Assembly: GCA_018335875.1 (NCBI GenBank)
Contig: JAGXRN010000042.1
Span: 62,001 to 126,000, forward strand
DNA from: Dethiobacter sp.
Lineage (GTDB): Bacteria; Bacillota; Dethiobacteria; Dethiobacterales; Dethiobacteraceae
Length of the DNA stretch: 64,000 nucleotides
Direction of reading: 5' to 3'
The notes below the pieces were generated by a model. It saw nothing but the letters and a program-made list of their open reading frames with translations, was not told the origin of the DNA and did not search any database. Positions within the stretch are counted from its first letter, which is position 1, and each line of letters starts with the position of its first letter. The position numbers were made by a program, and so were the translations under genes. Shown here piece after piece: positions 1 through 8,569 of this stretch.

Positions 1-434
1 AGATAATAGGTGGGGTTCCCCTCCGTTTCCCATTGAACTCCTACCTTAGCAATAGCCATACCTACCTTTTCCACATCTCGCAATCTGGTTCCGGTATTAG
101 GGCGACCTACTTCTACTCCAAAGCCTACTTCTCCCTGGCAAAAACGTCCGCTCACATCGTTTGTTTTCATCTCCATAGTACCTCGCCCCATGATTTGAGT
201 GTCAGGATGTCTTGCACTTGGATCACTATAATGAGACCTCAGGACCCGAGGCCATTTTAGTTCGGGCGGCTCGATAGCTTCAGAAGGACAGAGATCCAAA
301 CGGTAACAGACACCGCATTCCACACACTCTTCCTGGTTGATGTCCACCATATCTCCCTTGACTTCAATAGCACCCAAAGGACAATAAGGCACACATGTTT
401 CACAGCTAGTACACTTTTCCTGATTGATAATCAT
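1..434 (-). CDS. 2x[4Fe-4S] ferredoxin-like protein (3' end off window)
   Basis: Begins at ATG 434 with the Shine-Dalgarno AAGGGGAG just upstream, and stays open to the left edge (144 codons visible, no stop). Two cluster motifs are seen: Cys 8, 11, 14, 18 and Cys 37, 40, 43, 49, both followed by Pro, typical of an eight-iron ferredoxin that carries electrons at low potential in the cytoplasm. After residue 55 comes a non-ferredoxin extension with a GRGTMEMKTNDVSGRF stretch, so this is a ferredoxin domain fused to another conserved-looking segment, not a simple 60-residue ferredoxin. It lies 42 bp after tctA on the same strand and is probably cotranscribed. The partner enzyme and the missing C terminus are unknown. 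Confidence 0.85.
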   Translation of the reverse strand, partial: MIINQEKCTSCETCVPYCPLGAIEVKGDMVDINQEECVECGVCYRLDLCPSEAIEPPELKWPRVLRSHYSDPSARHPDTQIMGRGTMEMKTNDVSGRFCQGEVGFGVEVGRPNTGTRLRDVEKVGMAIAKVGVQWETEGNPTYY

Positions 435-476
435 TAATTCATCTCCCCTTTAAATAAGTCTAAGTTTTACTTATTT

Positions 477-1994
477 TTACATGCCTGTTTTACCCATTGC
501 TTCTGTCGCCATGCATCTCTTACGCTTAACATAAGTGATTAGCGGCGGTAGGATTAAAGCAATCACAGCAGCAATTAAAAGACCGGCAGTAATTGGTCTT
601 GAGATAACCGCCCAGAAACTGCCCCCGGTAATTAGTAACGCCCTCCTTAAAGACATTTCAGCCATATCTCCCAAAACTACCCCCAAAACCAGTGGCATAA
701 GAGGATAATCGTAATGGTTCATTATGTACCCCACAATGCCAAAGATAAACATTACCCATAGATCAAAGTGGCTTTTTCGGATAGCATAAGCCCCGACAAT
801 ACTAAAGATTATGATAAAAGGCATTAAAATACTGTAAGGTATATCTATAACTCGGGCAAAAATATTGGCCAACCACGGACCAAGTAGGAGTATTAATAAA
901 TTGGCAAATAAAACTCCCACAAAGATGGTATAAACAAGCTTTGGTTGTTCTACGAAAAGCAAAGGGCCAGGCCGCAAACCGTGTAACATAAAAGCTGCCA
1001 GGATTAAAGCGGTATACCCACTGCCAGGTATACCTAACGCTAACAAAGGCACTAAAGCACCAGGGGCTGCTGCATTGTTGGCCGCTTCTGGAGCCGCTAT
1101 TCCTTCTAACGCTCCCGTTCCAAACTTTTCAGGGTTCTTAGACCACCTAACTGCTTCTCCATAGCTTATAAAACCAGCAGTAGTGCCTCCAACGGCCGGT
1201 AAAATACCAATAAAAGTCCCGATTATTGACGACCGTAAGATGCAGCCCCACAATTCCTTAAACTCCAGCCAGCTCGGAAAAGTGGCTTTGATTTTTTTTG
1301 CAACTATTTCCACACTGGTAAAACCTCCAGACCTTCGAATCACTTCAGAGATAGCGAAAATTCCAACCAGTACAGGCCCAAAGTGAAAACCCTCATACAA
1401 GCTATAAAAACCAAAAGTAAATCGGGCCACACCGGTAATACGATCAACACCCACAGTTGGAATTAGCAACCCTATAGCGGCCGCAACCAACCCTTTACCT
1501 AGTGATTTACCAGAAACAGAGGCAATAACGGTCAAGCCAACTACCGCCAAAGCAAAATATTCTGCCGGAGTAAATTTCGTTGCAACTGTTGCAAGCTTAG
1601 TACTTACCAGAATTAAAACTAGAGACCCAAAAATTCCTCCCAGCCCGGAAGCAAACAAAGATGTGCCTATAGCCTTTCCCGCCTGGCCTTTCATGGCCAG
1701 AGGGTAGCCATCAAATACGGTTGGAGCCGCCGAAGGGTGACCAGGAATACGCAGCAATATAGAGCTAATCGCTCCACCACACATACCTCCGCAGTACATG
1801 GCAATCATCATGACGAAGACTGCCTCGGGCGGAGAATAAAAAGTCAGCGGGGTAAGCAAAATTATACCCAGGCCAGGACCAATTCCAGGTACCGCGCCTA
1901 AAAATATCCCTCCTAAAAGACCACCAGCCATCCAGAGAAAGTTTATCGGTTGAATAACAGTTAAGAAACCGTGTATCAACAAGTCAAAACTCAC
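477..1994 (-). CDS. tctA: tripartite tricarboxylate transporter, large permease TctA
   Basis: A 505-residue, very hydrophobic protein with the TctA features: the Gly/Pro-rich N-terminal stretch GAVPGIGPGLGIILLTPLTF, a similar LPAVGGTTAGF motif in the second half, and about ten to twelve membrane segments. Length is normal for the family. It is the large membrane subunit that moves a carboxylate, usually coupled to an ion gradient, after delivery by TctC. The start is GTG 1994 with TAAGGAGGAG six bases upstream. It follows tctC and tctB on the same strand, so all three parts are present. The substrate cannot be read from sequence: family members carry citrate, other di- and tricarboxylates or aromatic acids. 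Confidence 0.93.
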   Translation of the reverse strand: MSFDLLIHGFLTVIQPINFLWMAGGLLGGIFLGAVPGIGPGLGIILLTPLTFYSPPEAVFVMMIAMYCGGMCGGAISSILLRIPGHPSAAPTVFDGYPLAMKGQAGKAIGTSLFASGLGGIFGSLVLILVSTKLATVATKFTPAEYFALAVVGLTVIASVSGKSLGKGLVAAAIGLLIPTVGVDRITGVARFTFGFYSLYEGFHFGPVLVGIFAISEVIRRSGGFTSVEIVAKKIKATFPSWLEFKELWGCILRSSIIGTFIGILPAVGGTTAGFISYGEAVRWSKNPEKFGTGALEGIAAPEAANNAAAPGALVPLLALGIPGSGYTALILAAFMLHGLRPGPLLFVEQPKLVYTIFVGVLFANLLILLLGPWLANIFARVIDIPYSILMPFIIIFSIVGAYAIRKSHFDLWVMFIFGIVGYIMNHYDYPLMPLVLGVVLGDMAEMSLRRALLITGGSFWAVISRPITAGLLIAAVIALILPPLITYVKRKRCMATEAMGKTGM

Positions 1995-2052
1995 GTTTCA
2001 CTCCTCCTTAAAAAAAGGCTTCCGGGCAGGGAATAACCGGCCCGGATTTACT

Positions 2053-2613
2053 TCAGTAAATAAAATAGCTTATTTCCCGAAAAAAACCGATACCGCGTGC
2101 TAAGTATAAGTGACACACGGTGCCAAAAAATACTGACAATAATATTGAACTGCCAACTGCTATTAGTATAAGGAGGAGAGGATTTAAGACATACTTTTGA
2201 ATTTTTATCATTGCAATGATTATTATCGGTACAGTGAACAGGAAGCCAATAATATTCATTAGATAAATACAAACAGCAATTGTCACTGCTACTAAAACTG
2301 GAATATATGCCTGTTGCATTTTTAAAAAAACTTTGCTGGCTTGCTGATTCTCAAACTGTTCTATATCAATACTGTGTTTTACAGGGCACTCTTCCACAAG
2401 TAAGGCCATTGAATTCTTACCTCTTACCTGTTCAAGAAGATTTGCTGCTAAAAAACTTATAATGATAAAAATCAGCGCTCCGCTAACAGCTGCTGGCCAA
2501 ACACCCGGTCCTATCTGTCCCACATGTATTGCCGGGCGCTTTATACTATCAACAAACATAAAGATGGATATGACCAGCAGCACTATCAAGAAAATCGGTT
2601 CTCCCTTTTTCAC
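2053..2613 (-). CDS. tctB: tripartite tricarboxylate transporter, small permease TctB
   Basis: A 186-residue protein with four predicted membrane segments: near the N terminus, about residues 35-55, and a pair after residue 105. The soluble loop between the pairs is poorly conserved, as usual in TctB. It is the small integral-membrane subunit that pairs with TctA. The start is GTG 2613, with only a weak ribosome site (GATAGGA). Assignment rests on size, topology and position between tctC (35 bp upstream) and tctA (58 bp downstream), since TctB proteins have little sequence conservation. Confidence 0.85.
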   Translation of the reverse strand: MKKGEPIFLIVLLVISIFMFVDSIKRPAIHVGQIGPGVWPAAVSGALIFIIISFLAANLLEQVRGKNSMALLVEECPVKHSIDIEQFENQQASKVFLKMQQAYIPVLVAVTIAVCIYLMNIIGFLFTVPIIIIAMIKIQKYVLNPLLLILIAVGSSILLSVFFGTVCHLYLARGIGFFREISYFIY

Positions 2614-2648
2614 GCGATCATTCCTATCTCTTATTTTTTAAATTTTAC

Positions 2649-3617
2649 TTAGCGAATACCAGTCAAGAATTCTTTAGTCATATCATGAAGTCTGGCAAGC
2701 TGTTCTTCTGCATCATCTAGGTATGCAATGTCTGTAATCAGGTCAAGAAAATTTTTGCGTATATAGTCTTGATAAAATTCAGTAGTAACTGCTTCTTTGA
2801 TAGCATCAAGAATTTTCTGCTTTATATATTCAGGCGTTTCAATAGAAACTCCGATTCCACGGTATGTAGACATTACAACGTCATAACCTAATCCTCTGGC
2901 TGTAGGAACGTCAGGAAATTTTGCTATAGTGTTTTCTGAAAACACCAACATTAATCTTAGCTGGTCAGCTTGTAACTGTGGAACAAATGAAATCAAGCTG
3001 CCGGTCATCACATCTATAGCGCCCCCCATGGCTGCAGTTATAACTTCTGCGGTAGAGTCAAATGGAATATATTCAAATTTAGTGCCTGCATGTTTATTTA
3101 AAAAAAACACAGCTACTGCATCAGGACCAACTGCAGAGACCCCTCCTACCGTTACTCTGTTTGTACGTGCATATTCTATTAGATCTTTGGCATTACTAAA
3201 GGAACTGTCTTTAAACGCTACCATCCATCTCGGGTCATCCTGTATATTTGCTATAGGTGCCCAGGTTTTCAGGTTAAACTCAGTTTCAGGTTGCAACAAC
3301 TGGGTAGTAGCAATTTCATGGGTTGCTGTCCATGTATACCCGTCTGCAGGTTGGCGCAGAACATATCTACCAGACTCTCCCGGCTTATTGTCTACTCTGA
3401 TATCCGCATTAAGTATTTCACCAAGGGACTTCGCCATATTACGAGCAAAAATATCTGTTCCTCCACCTGCTGAAACTGCTAAAACCCATTCTATGGGTCG
3501 CTTTGGCCAATCTTCTACCTCACTTGTAGTTTTCTTACCGCACCCAGATAACATAGAAAATAACAAAGTGAAAACTATTATGAATGTAAGCATCGCAAGA
3601 TAGCTTTTCTTCGACAT
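2649..3617 (-). CDS. tctC: tripartite tricarboxylate transporter, substrate-binding lipoprotein TctC
   Basis: A 322-residue extracytoplasmic binding protein of the TctC/Bug family. The N terminus is a lipoprotein signal peptide with a good lipobox LSGC, lipidated Cys 26. Mature-protein hallmarks include WPKRPIEWVLAVSAGGGTDIF after the signal, and the later DVPTARGLGYD segment. It captures the carboxylate outside the membrane and hands it to TctAB. ATG 3617 is preceded by AGGAGG. It is the first gene of the transporter operon, downstream of an IclR-type regulator gene transcribed in the same direction, which may control it. Confidence 0.93.
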   Translation of the reverse strand: MSKKSYLAMLTFIIVFTLLFSMLSGCGKKTTSEVEDWPKRPIEWVLAVSAGGGTDIFARNMAKSLGEILNADIRVDNKPGESGRYVLRQPADGYTWTATHEIATTQLLQPETEFNLKTWAPIANIQDDPRWMVAFKDSSFSNAKDLIEYARTNRVTVGGVSAVGPDAVAVFFLNKHAGTKFEYIPFDSTAEVITAAMGGAIDVMTGSLISFVPQLQADQLRLMLVFSENTIAKFPDVPTARGLGYDVVMSTYRGIGVSIETPEYIKQKILDAIKEAVTTEFYQDYIRKNFLDLITDIAYLDDAEEQLARLHDMTKEFLTGIR

Positions 3618-3678
3618 TTAAAATACCTCCTATTATTTTTTAGTTACTTCATGTAGGGCATATTTGGAACGTTAAACC

Positions 3679-3723
3679 TTATTTGCATCCCCTCCGGTTC
3701 ATATTTTTTATCCTTTTTATCAT
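3679..3723 (-). other. possible 14-codon leader peptide upstream of tctC
   Basis: Within the 326-bp gap between the IclR gene and tctC, ATG 3723 follows GGGAGG with a four-base gap and opens a reading frame MIKRIKNMNRRGCK ending at TAA 3679-3681. It is very basic. The ribosome site is good, but short frames arise by chance. Role, if any, is unknown. Confidence 0.25.
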
Positions 3724-3751
3724 ATCGCCTCCCTATTAGCCTTACGCAATA

Positions 3752-3780
3752 ATTACATCCGCATAAACTTTCTATTACAA
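3752..3780 (-). promoter_or_regulatory. candidate sigma-A promoter for tctCBA
   Basis: On the minus strand TTGTAA (3775-3780) and TGTAAT (3752-3757) are separated by 17 bp, about 135 bp before tctC. The match is moderate. The rest of the 3618-3943 gap is AT-rich and shows no strong terminator for the upstream IclR gene. Confidence 0.4.
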
Positions 3781-3943
3781 ATTAAAATCATTAATTAAAA
3801 TAATGTGATATTAATCCGATATGACCTTATAGTAGTGTGGAAATAGAACATAACGACGAAGTCAATTTATCGAATTAAGACTTAATTTACTTAAATGTAC
3901 GGCTATGTCGAACTGTGTTTTTATATGTCCATAAAAAAAATAA

Positions 3944-4735
3944 TTAGTTTTTGGCTTGGTAACCCATCTGCTGTGAAATATAAGCGGCGGAATTAATAAT
4001 CTTCTCAACAAATTTCTCCAGTTTTCCTTCTTGGCATAGTAACTGTTCTGTACTAGTTGATATACTAATAGATGCAGCAATTTTACCAGAGTGATCTCTG
4101 ATTGGGGCAGCGGTACAACTTAACCCGATTAATGCTTCTTGATGTGAAACACAGAAACCATTATCTTTTATTTTTTTTAAATTTTCTCTTATTTTGTTTA
4201 ATTCTACTACAGTGTGAGGTGTGTATTTTTCCAGTGCATTTTTGTTTAATATTTCAGACAGTTTATCTTCTGGCATTTCAGATAAGAGAACTTTTCCCAT
4301 AGCGGTGCAGTGAGGAGGTATACTAAGGCCGACCTCAGGCATCAGCATAAAAGATGGATGACTTGGAGTGCAACGCGCTATTATAACAACCATGCCACCT
4401 AGTAATAGACCTACATGGACTGTTTCTGATAGTTCGTTACATAATTTCTGTGCTCTCTCCATAGCGATTTTTCGCAATTCAATCCTGCGGATACTTGTGA
4501 ATCCAATTTTTAGCAACTCAGAGCCGTAGCGGTATTTCTTGTTATCTATATTTTGTTCTAAATATCCAAATTCCTCTAAAGTTTTAACTAAACCATGGAC
4601 GGTGCCCTTTGGTACGCCTAATTCTAATGCAAGCTCAGTAATACCAATATCGTTTCTTTCTATGAGTAAATTTAAAATACTTAGAGCTCTTGCAACAGAC
4701 TGAATACTGCCTTTTGACATTTTTAGCTTTTCCAT
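3944..4735 (-). CDS. IclR-family transcriptional regulator
   Basis: A 263-residue protein with an N-terminal winged helix-turn-helix (about residues 10-70; SVARALSILNLL, then GVPKGTVHGLVKTLEEFGYL) and a C-terminal effector domain (about 80-255) with the family motifs GKVLLSEMPE, HQEALIGLSCTAAPIRD and AASISIS. These proteins bind operator DNA as dimers or tetramers and sense small organic acids. ATG 4735 has AGGAG five bases upstream. It is codirectional with and upstream of tctCBA, so carboxylate-responsive control of the transporter is the simple inference. A clear sigma-A promoter lies upstream. Confidence 0.92.
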   Translation of the reverse strand: MEKLKMSKGSIQSVARALSILNLLIERNDIGITELALELGVPKGTVHGLVKTLEEFGYLEQNIDNKKYRYGSELLKIGFTSIRRIELRKIAMERAQKLCNELSETVHVGLLLGGMVVIIARCTPSHPSFMLMPEVGLSIPPHCTAMGKVLLSEMPEDKLSEILNKNALEKYTPHTVVELNKIRENLKKIKDNGFCVSHQEALIGLSCTAAPIRDHSGKIAASISISTSTEQLLCQEGKLEKFVEKIINSAAYISQQMGYQAKN

Positions 4736-4797
4736 AAAAACTCCTATATAGATTTATTGTCGGCTATTTCGTACACTGTTCAGATATTTATAGATAT

Positions 4798-4826
4798 ATA
4801 GTAATATGTTTACAATTTTTTGTCAA
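4798..4826 (-). promoter_or_regulatory. sigma-A promoter of the IclR gene
   Basis: TTGACA (4821-4826) and TACTAT (4798-4803) lie 17 bp apart on the minus strand, giving a start near 4791, about 55 bases before the IclR ATG. AT-rich inverted sequences (TATCTATAAATATCT just downstream, AATATTTAGATATTG overlapping the -35) could be autoregulatory operator half-sites. Confidence 0.7.
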
Positions 4827-4862
4827 TATCTAAATATTTATTATTTACTGACTATTATATCA

Positions 4863-5798
4863 TTAACCTGAGAAATGACAGGCACAAAAGTGGTCATCGA
4901 CTACCTCTCGGAGTAGTGGCGGGGTTGTCCTGCAGCGTGTTACGGCATGGCTGCAGCGGGGATGAAAGCGGCACCCCGCAGGCGGCTTGAGAGGGTTTGG
5001 CAGGGTTCCTTTTACTGATGTCTTGTTCTTTCTGAGCAGAGGGTCAGGCGGCAGGTATGAATCAAGCAGCATGGCAGTATAAAAGTGTCGGGGTGAGTTA
5101 AAAACTTTTGCCACAGGGCCCACTTCTATCAGCCTGCCCAGATACATCACCGCTACACTGTCGCAAACCTGACGGATCACAGCCAGATTATGTGAAATGA
5201 TAATATATGAAAGGCCATATTCATCTATTAATGATAGAAGCAGCGCCAGCAGTTGACTCTGCACCGGGGCATCCAGTGCCGAAGTGGGCTCATCCAAAAC
5301 CAGCAGTTTAGGCCGCAGGACAAGTGTCCTGGCCAGGCAGATGCGCTGGAGTTGGCCGCCGCTGAGCTGGTGAGGGTAAGAAGACAAACAGTCAGACGGC
5401 ATATCTACAGACACCAGCGCTTCATTGATTCTCTGCAGGCGCATGGCTCTGTCCCCTAATCTGAAATTTCGCAAGCCCTCCTCCAGTTGTCCCTGAATAC
5501 TGATTCTGGGATTGAGTGAGCTGTAGGGATCCTGGAAGACCATCTGTAAATCGGGCAGATGCTGTCCGGGTACCACCGGCCTTCCCCTGAACATGACAGA
5601 GCCGTCGGATGGTTTAAGCAGTCCTGCTATCAGCCTGCCAAGTGTAGTCTTGCCGCAGCCGCTTTCTCCCACCAGCCCCAGTGACCCTGAACTGAATAAT
5701 TGCAGAGAAACACCGTCCACTGCTTTGATGGCTATTTTTTTACTGTCAATTAAATATTGTGCAGAAACTTTATTTGTGAGCAGGAGGGGCTCTGTCAT
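4863..5798 (-). CDS. peptide/nickel-type ABC transporter ATPase (DppF/OppF type)
   Basis: A 311-residue cytoplasmic ATPase. It has Walker A GESGCGKTT, the Q-loop segment QMVFQDPYSSLNPR, signature LSGGQLQR, Walker B LLVLDEPTSALD and the switch His in SHNL. The C-terminal oligopeptide-transporter extension carries a Cys cluster around CRFHPRC, as in DppF/OppF. I place the start at ATG 5798, which overlaps the TGA of the upstream ATPase gene (ATGA) and has AAGGAG five bases upstream; a longer frame from TTG 5813 lacks such a site. Last gene of a five-gene importer operon. Confidence 0.92.
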   Translation of the reverse strand: MTEPLLLTNKVSAQYLIDSKKIAIKAVDGVSLQLFSSGSLGLVGESGCGKTTLGRLIAGLLKPSDGSVMFRGRPVVPGQHLPDLQMVFQDPYSSLNPRISIQGQLEEGLRNFRLGDRAMRLQRINEALVSVDMPSDCLSSYPHQLSGGQLQRICLARTLVLRPKLLVLDEPTSALDAPVQSQLLALLLSLIDEYGLSYIIISHNLAVIRQVCDSVAVMYLGRLIEVGPVAKVFNSPRHFYTAMLLDSYLPPDPLLRKNKTSVKGTLPNPLKPPAGCRFHPRCSHAVTRCRTTPPLLREVVDDHFCACHFSG

Positions 5799-6757
5799 AT
5801 GCTCTCCTTGCAATTAAAACAGCTGACAAAATGAGATTTGTGTATCTCGACAAGCTCGGGAACGGTTGAAACGCAAATTTTACGCCGCTTTGTGCAACGC
5901 GGCGCAAAAAAGCACCCTCTGTTCTCCCAAACTTGTTCATTTTCAAGTATATGAGCACCTTTTTTTAGAGTCCGGTCCAATCTGGGGGTGGATTCCAGGA
6001 GCAGCTTAGTAAAAGGGTGGCCGGGAGCTCTGAAAATGTCAACCACGCTGCCTTTCTCCACTATCTTCCCGGCATACATGACAAGAACCCTGTCGGCCAT
6101 GCGGGCGACTACACCGAGATCGTGTGTAATCAAAAGAAGCGACGTGGATTTTTCACGTACCGTCTCATACAAAAGGTCCAGAATCTGAGCCTGAATGGTT
6201 AAATCCAGCGCTGTGGTAGGTTCATCAGCAATGAGAAGCCTGGGCTCGCAGGCCAGGGCCAGAGCCAGCATCACACGCTGCCTCAGACCCCCGCTTAACT
6301 GGTGGGGATACTGTTCAAACCGGAGTTTAGACGGTTCAATCCCAAACCTTTCAAGCAGCCGGCGCGTTTTTTTGATTGCTGTTGTACCGGAGGCTATGCC
6401 GTTAACTTCCAGGGATTCACATATCTGTCTGCCTATTTTCATCACAGGGTTTAGGCATGCCGCATGCTCCTGAAACACCATTCCAATTTCCCTGCCGCGC
6501 ACACCGGACCAGTCGCTCTCATTTCCCGGAGTAAGTATTTTACCGCCAAAACCAATTTTTCCGCCGGCCTTTGCTCCAGCCGGCAGCAGCCCCATCAGAG
6601 CCAGGGCGGTCATGCTTTTGCCGCTTCCGCTTTCTCCAACCAAACCAAGTATCTCTTCCTGCCTGATCTCAAATGAAACAGACCTTATCACCGGATATTC
6701 TTTGCGACCTGCATAAAAGCTCACTTTTAAATCGGCAACCTGCATCATATCATTCAC
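5795..6757 (-). CDS. peptide/nickel-type ABC transporter ATPase (DppD/OppD type)
   Basis: A 320-residue ATPase with Walker A GESGSGKSM, MVFQEHAACLNP, signature LSGGLRQR, Walker B LLIADEPTTALD and the H-loop THDL. The C-terminal oligopeptide domain has the Cys motif around CFFAPRCTKRRKIC. It pairs with the following DppF-type subunit to drive import. The frame opens at GTG 6757, overlapping the TGA of the upstream permease (GTGA). ATG 6748 is an equally plausible start, ten bases after AAAAGG. Confidence 0.92.
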   Translation of the reverse strand: MNDMMQVADLKVSFYAGRKEYPVIRSVSFEIRQEEILGLVGESGSGKSMTALALMGLLPAGAKAGGKIGFGGKILTPGNESDWSGVRGREIGMVFQEHAACLNPVMKIGRQICESLEVNGIASGTTAIKKTRRLLERFGIEPSKLRFEQYPHQLSGGLRQRVMLALALACEPRLLIADEPTTALDLTIQAQILDLLYETVREKSTSLLLITHDLGVVARMADRVLVMYAGKIVEKGSVVDIFRAPGHPFTKLLLESTPRLDRTLKKGAHILENEQVWENRGCFFAPRCTKRRKICVSTVPELVEIHKSHFVSCFNCKESI

Positions 6758-7581
6758 ACCTTTTGCCTTGGGTTAAAATATCCCCGCAGGCCATCGCCAA
6801 GTAAATTAAAGGCCATGACTGTGATAAAAATACACAGTCCCGGAAACGTGGCATACCACCAGGCCTGCCTGATATAGAGCTGTGCATCTCTTAGCATATT
6901 GCCCCAGGTCGGAACAGGAGGCTGTGCACCGAGGCCGAAATAACCTAGACCGGCTTCAGCGAGTATTGCTGCCGGTACGCCAAGAGTTGCCGAAACAATA
7001 ATGGGGCCAAGGGCATTGGGCAGCAGGTGATAGTACATAGCCCTGCTGTGAGAAGAACCCAGCATCCTGGCAGAGACGAGGAAATCTGTATTTCGCAGGC
7101 GCATGAATTCACCCCGCACTAATCTCGCCAGGCGGGGCCAGCCTGTAAGCCCTATTATCAGTATCACGAGCCATAGCTCAGCGTCAAAAAGTGCCACAAG
7201 CGTAATTATCAGAAATAATGAGGGGAACGCCAGCACAACGTCTGTAAAGCGCATGATTGCCATGTCTGCCAGACCGCCATAGTACCCGGCAAACCCTCCC
7301 AGGACAGTACCAATGATAACCGCCAATACCACTGCCAGGATTCCCACAGCCAGTGAAACCCTTGCTCCATAAAGAACGCGACTGAAAATATCCCTGCCCA
7401 GCCTGTCAGTACCGAAAAAATGCCCCGCTCCCGGAGGCTGCAGCCAGTTTTCAGTGTCAATCAGATGAGGGTCATGAGTGGCAAGAACAGGAGCCAGCAG
7501 TGCAGCACTAACCAGGGCCAATACAAGGATTAGTCCGACAACAGTCTTAAAACCGATTTGTTTATGCTGTTTGTTCCGCAT
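6754..7581 (-). CDS. peptide-type ABC transporter permease (DppC/OppC type)
   Basis: A 275-residue inner-membrane permease with six predicted helices. It has the DppC hallmarks: FGTDRLGRDIFSRVLYGAR after the first helix and the EAA loop around residues 185-215 (EAGLGYFGLG, then PTWGNML). It forms the translocation channel with the DppB-type subunit. ATG 7581 follows GGGGGATAA. Its stop overlaps the start of the next ATPase gene, implying translational coupling. Confidence 0.92.
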   Translation of the reverse strand: MRNKQHKQIGFKTVVGLILVLALVSAALLAPVLATHDPHLIDTENWLQPPGAGHFFGTDRLGRDIFSRVLYGARVSLAVGILAVVLAVIIGTVLGGFAGYYGGLADMAIMRFTDVVLAFPSLFLIITLVALFDAELWLVILIIGLTGWPRLARLVRGEFMRLRNTDFLVSARMLGSSHSRAMYYHLLPNALGPIIVSATLGVPAAILAEAGLGYFGLGAQPPVPTWGNMLRDAQLYIRQAWWYATFPGLCIFITVMAFNLLGDGLRGYFNPRQKV

Positions 7582-7600
7582 CTTATCCCCCGTGATTTTT

Positions 7601-8569
7601 TTATTCCCTCAGTCTGACTCTGGGGTCAAACACCAGGTACAATAAATCTGCACTTAGATTAGCCAGAGACACTAATACGGCGATAATCAGATTTACCGCC
7701 ATTATTACTGTGTAGTCCCGCGACAACGTTGCTGTAATAATCCAGCGCCCCATGCCCGGCCAGGAAAAGACATACTCTGTCACAGAGGCGCCGGTAAAAA
7801 GGAACGGGATAGAAAGTGCGACCAGCGTTACAAGAGGAATAGACGCGTTGGGCAGCACATGACGGCAGAGTATCAATGCCGGTGGCACCCCTTTTGCCTT
7901 GGCCGTCCTTACAAAATCCTGATTAAGTATCTCCAGCACCGCAAAACGCACATATCGTACATAATAGGCAAAAGTCCCCGCCGCCAGCACACTCACAGGC
8001 ATCGCCATATGTTTAAACAAATCTGCCATGCCGCTTTCCCCGGGAGTTACCATGCCGGCAGCAGGCAGTAATTTTAACTGGTAAGAAAACACCATAATTA
8101 AAATCATGCCGAGCCAAAAGCCAGGTAGAGAAATGAAACAAAGCGAGATGAAATCAATTATTCCATCAGCGGGCTTTCCTTCTTTTGCAGCCGCTATGAC
8201 GCCAAGCGGAAGTGCTGCTCCAAGCCCAAGCATTAGCGAACTTCCGGTAAGAAGCAGCGTAGCCGGCAAGCGTTCTCTGATCATGTCCAAAACAGGCCTG
8301 TTATGCAGCAGTGATATGCCAAGATTCCCGGTGCAGACACGGCTGAGCCAGGCTAAATACTGCGCGGCCAGCGGCTTGTCAAGCTCCCGCAATTGCAGCC
8401 ACCGTTCAACCGCCGTAGGGTCAAGCCTGAGTTCCGGATTGGCCTGCAGCGGTTGGCCGGGAGCCAGATGCATCATCAGAAAAGTAACAAGCGTTACCCC
8501 CAGCAGGACAATGCAAGTCTCCGCCAGACGCCTCAGCACAAACTTTTGCATGCTGCTGCCCGCTTTCAT
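7601..8569 (-). CDS. peptide-type ABC transporter permease (DppB/OppB type)
   Basis: A 322-residue permease. The N-terminal pattern FVLRRL, then HLAPGQP, is typical of DppB, and the EAA-loop region contains DFVRTAKAKGVPP. Six membrane segments are expected. I choose ATG 8569, which overlaps the TGA of the binding-protein gene (CAATGA) and has a TGGAG nine bases upstream; GTG 8584 is an alternative in-frame start. It is the second gene of the importer operon. Confidence 0.92.
   Translation of the reverse strand: MKAGSSMQKFVLRRLAETCIVLLGVTLVTFLMMHLAPGQPLQANPELRLDPTAVERWLQLRELDKPLAAQYLAWLSRVCTGNLGISLLHNRPVLDMIRERLPATLLLTGSSLMLGLGAALPLGVIAAAKEGKPADGIIDFISLCFISLPGFWLGMILIMVFSYQLKLLPAAGMVTPGESGMADLFKHMAMPVSVLAAGTFAYYVRYVRFAVLEILNQDFVRTAKAKGVPPALILCRHVLPNASIPLVTLVALSIPFLFTGASVTEYVFSWPGMGRWIITATLSRDYTVIMAVNLIIAVLVSLANLSADLLYLVFDPRVRLRE

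Noticed and set aside
2929-3603. 224-codon plus-strand frame opposite tctC
   Set aside because: It mirrors tctC codons, has no ribosome site, and its composition has no protein-like features. Antisense shadow.
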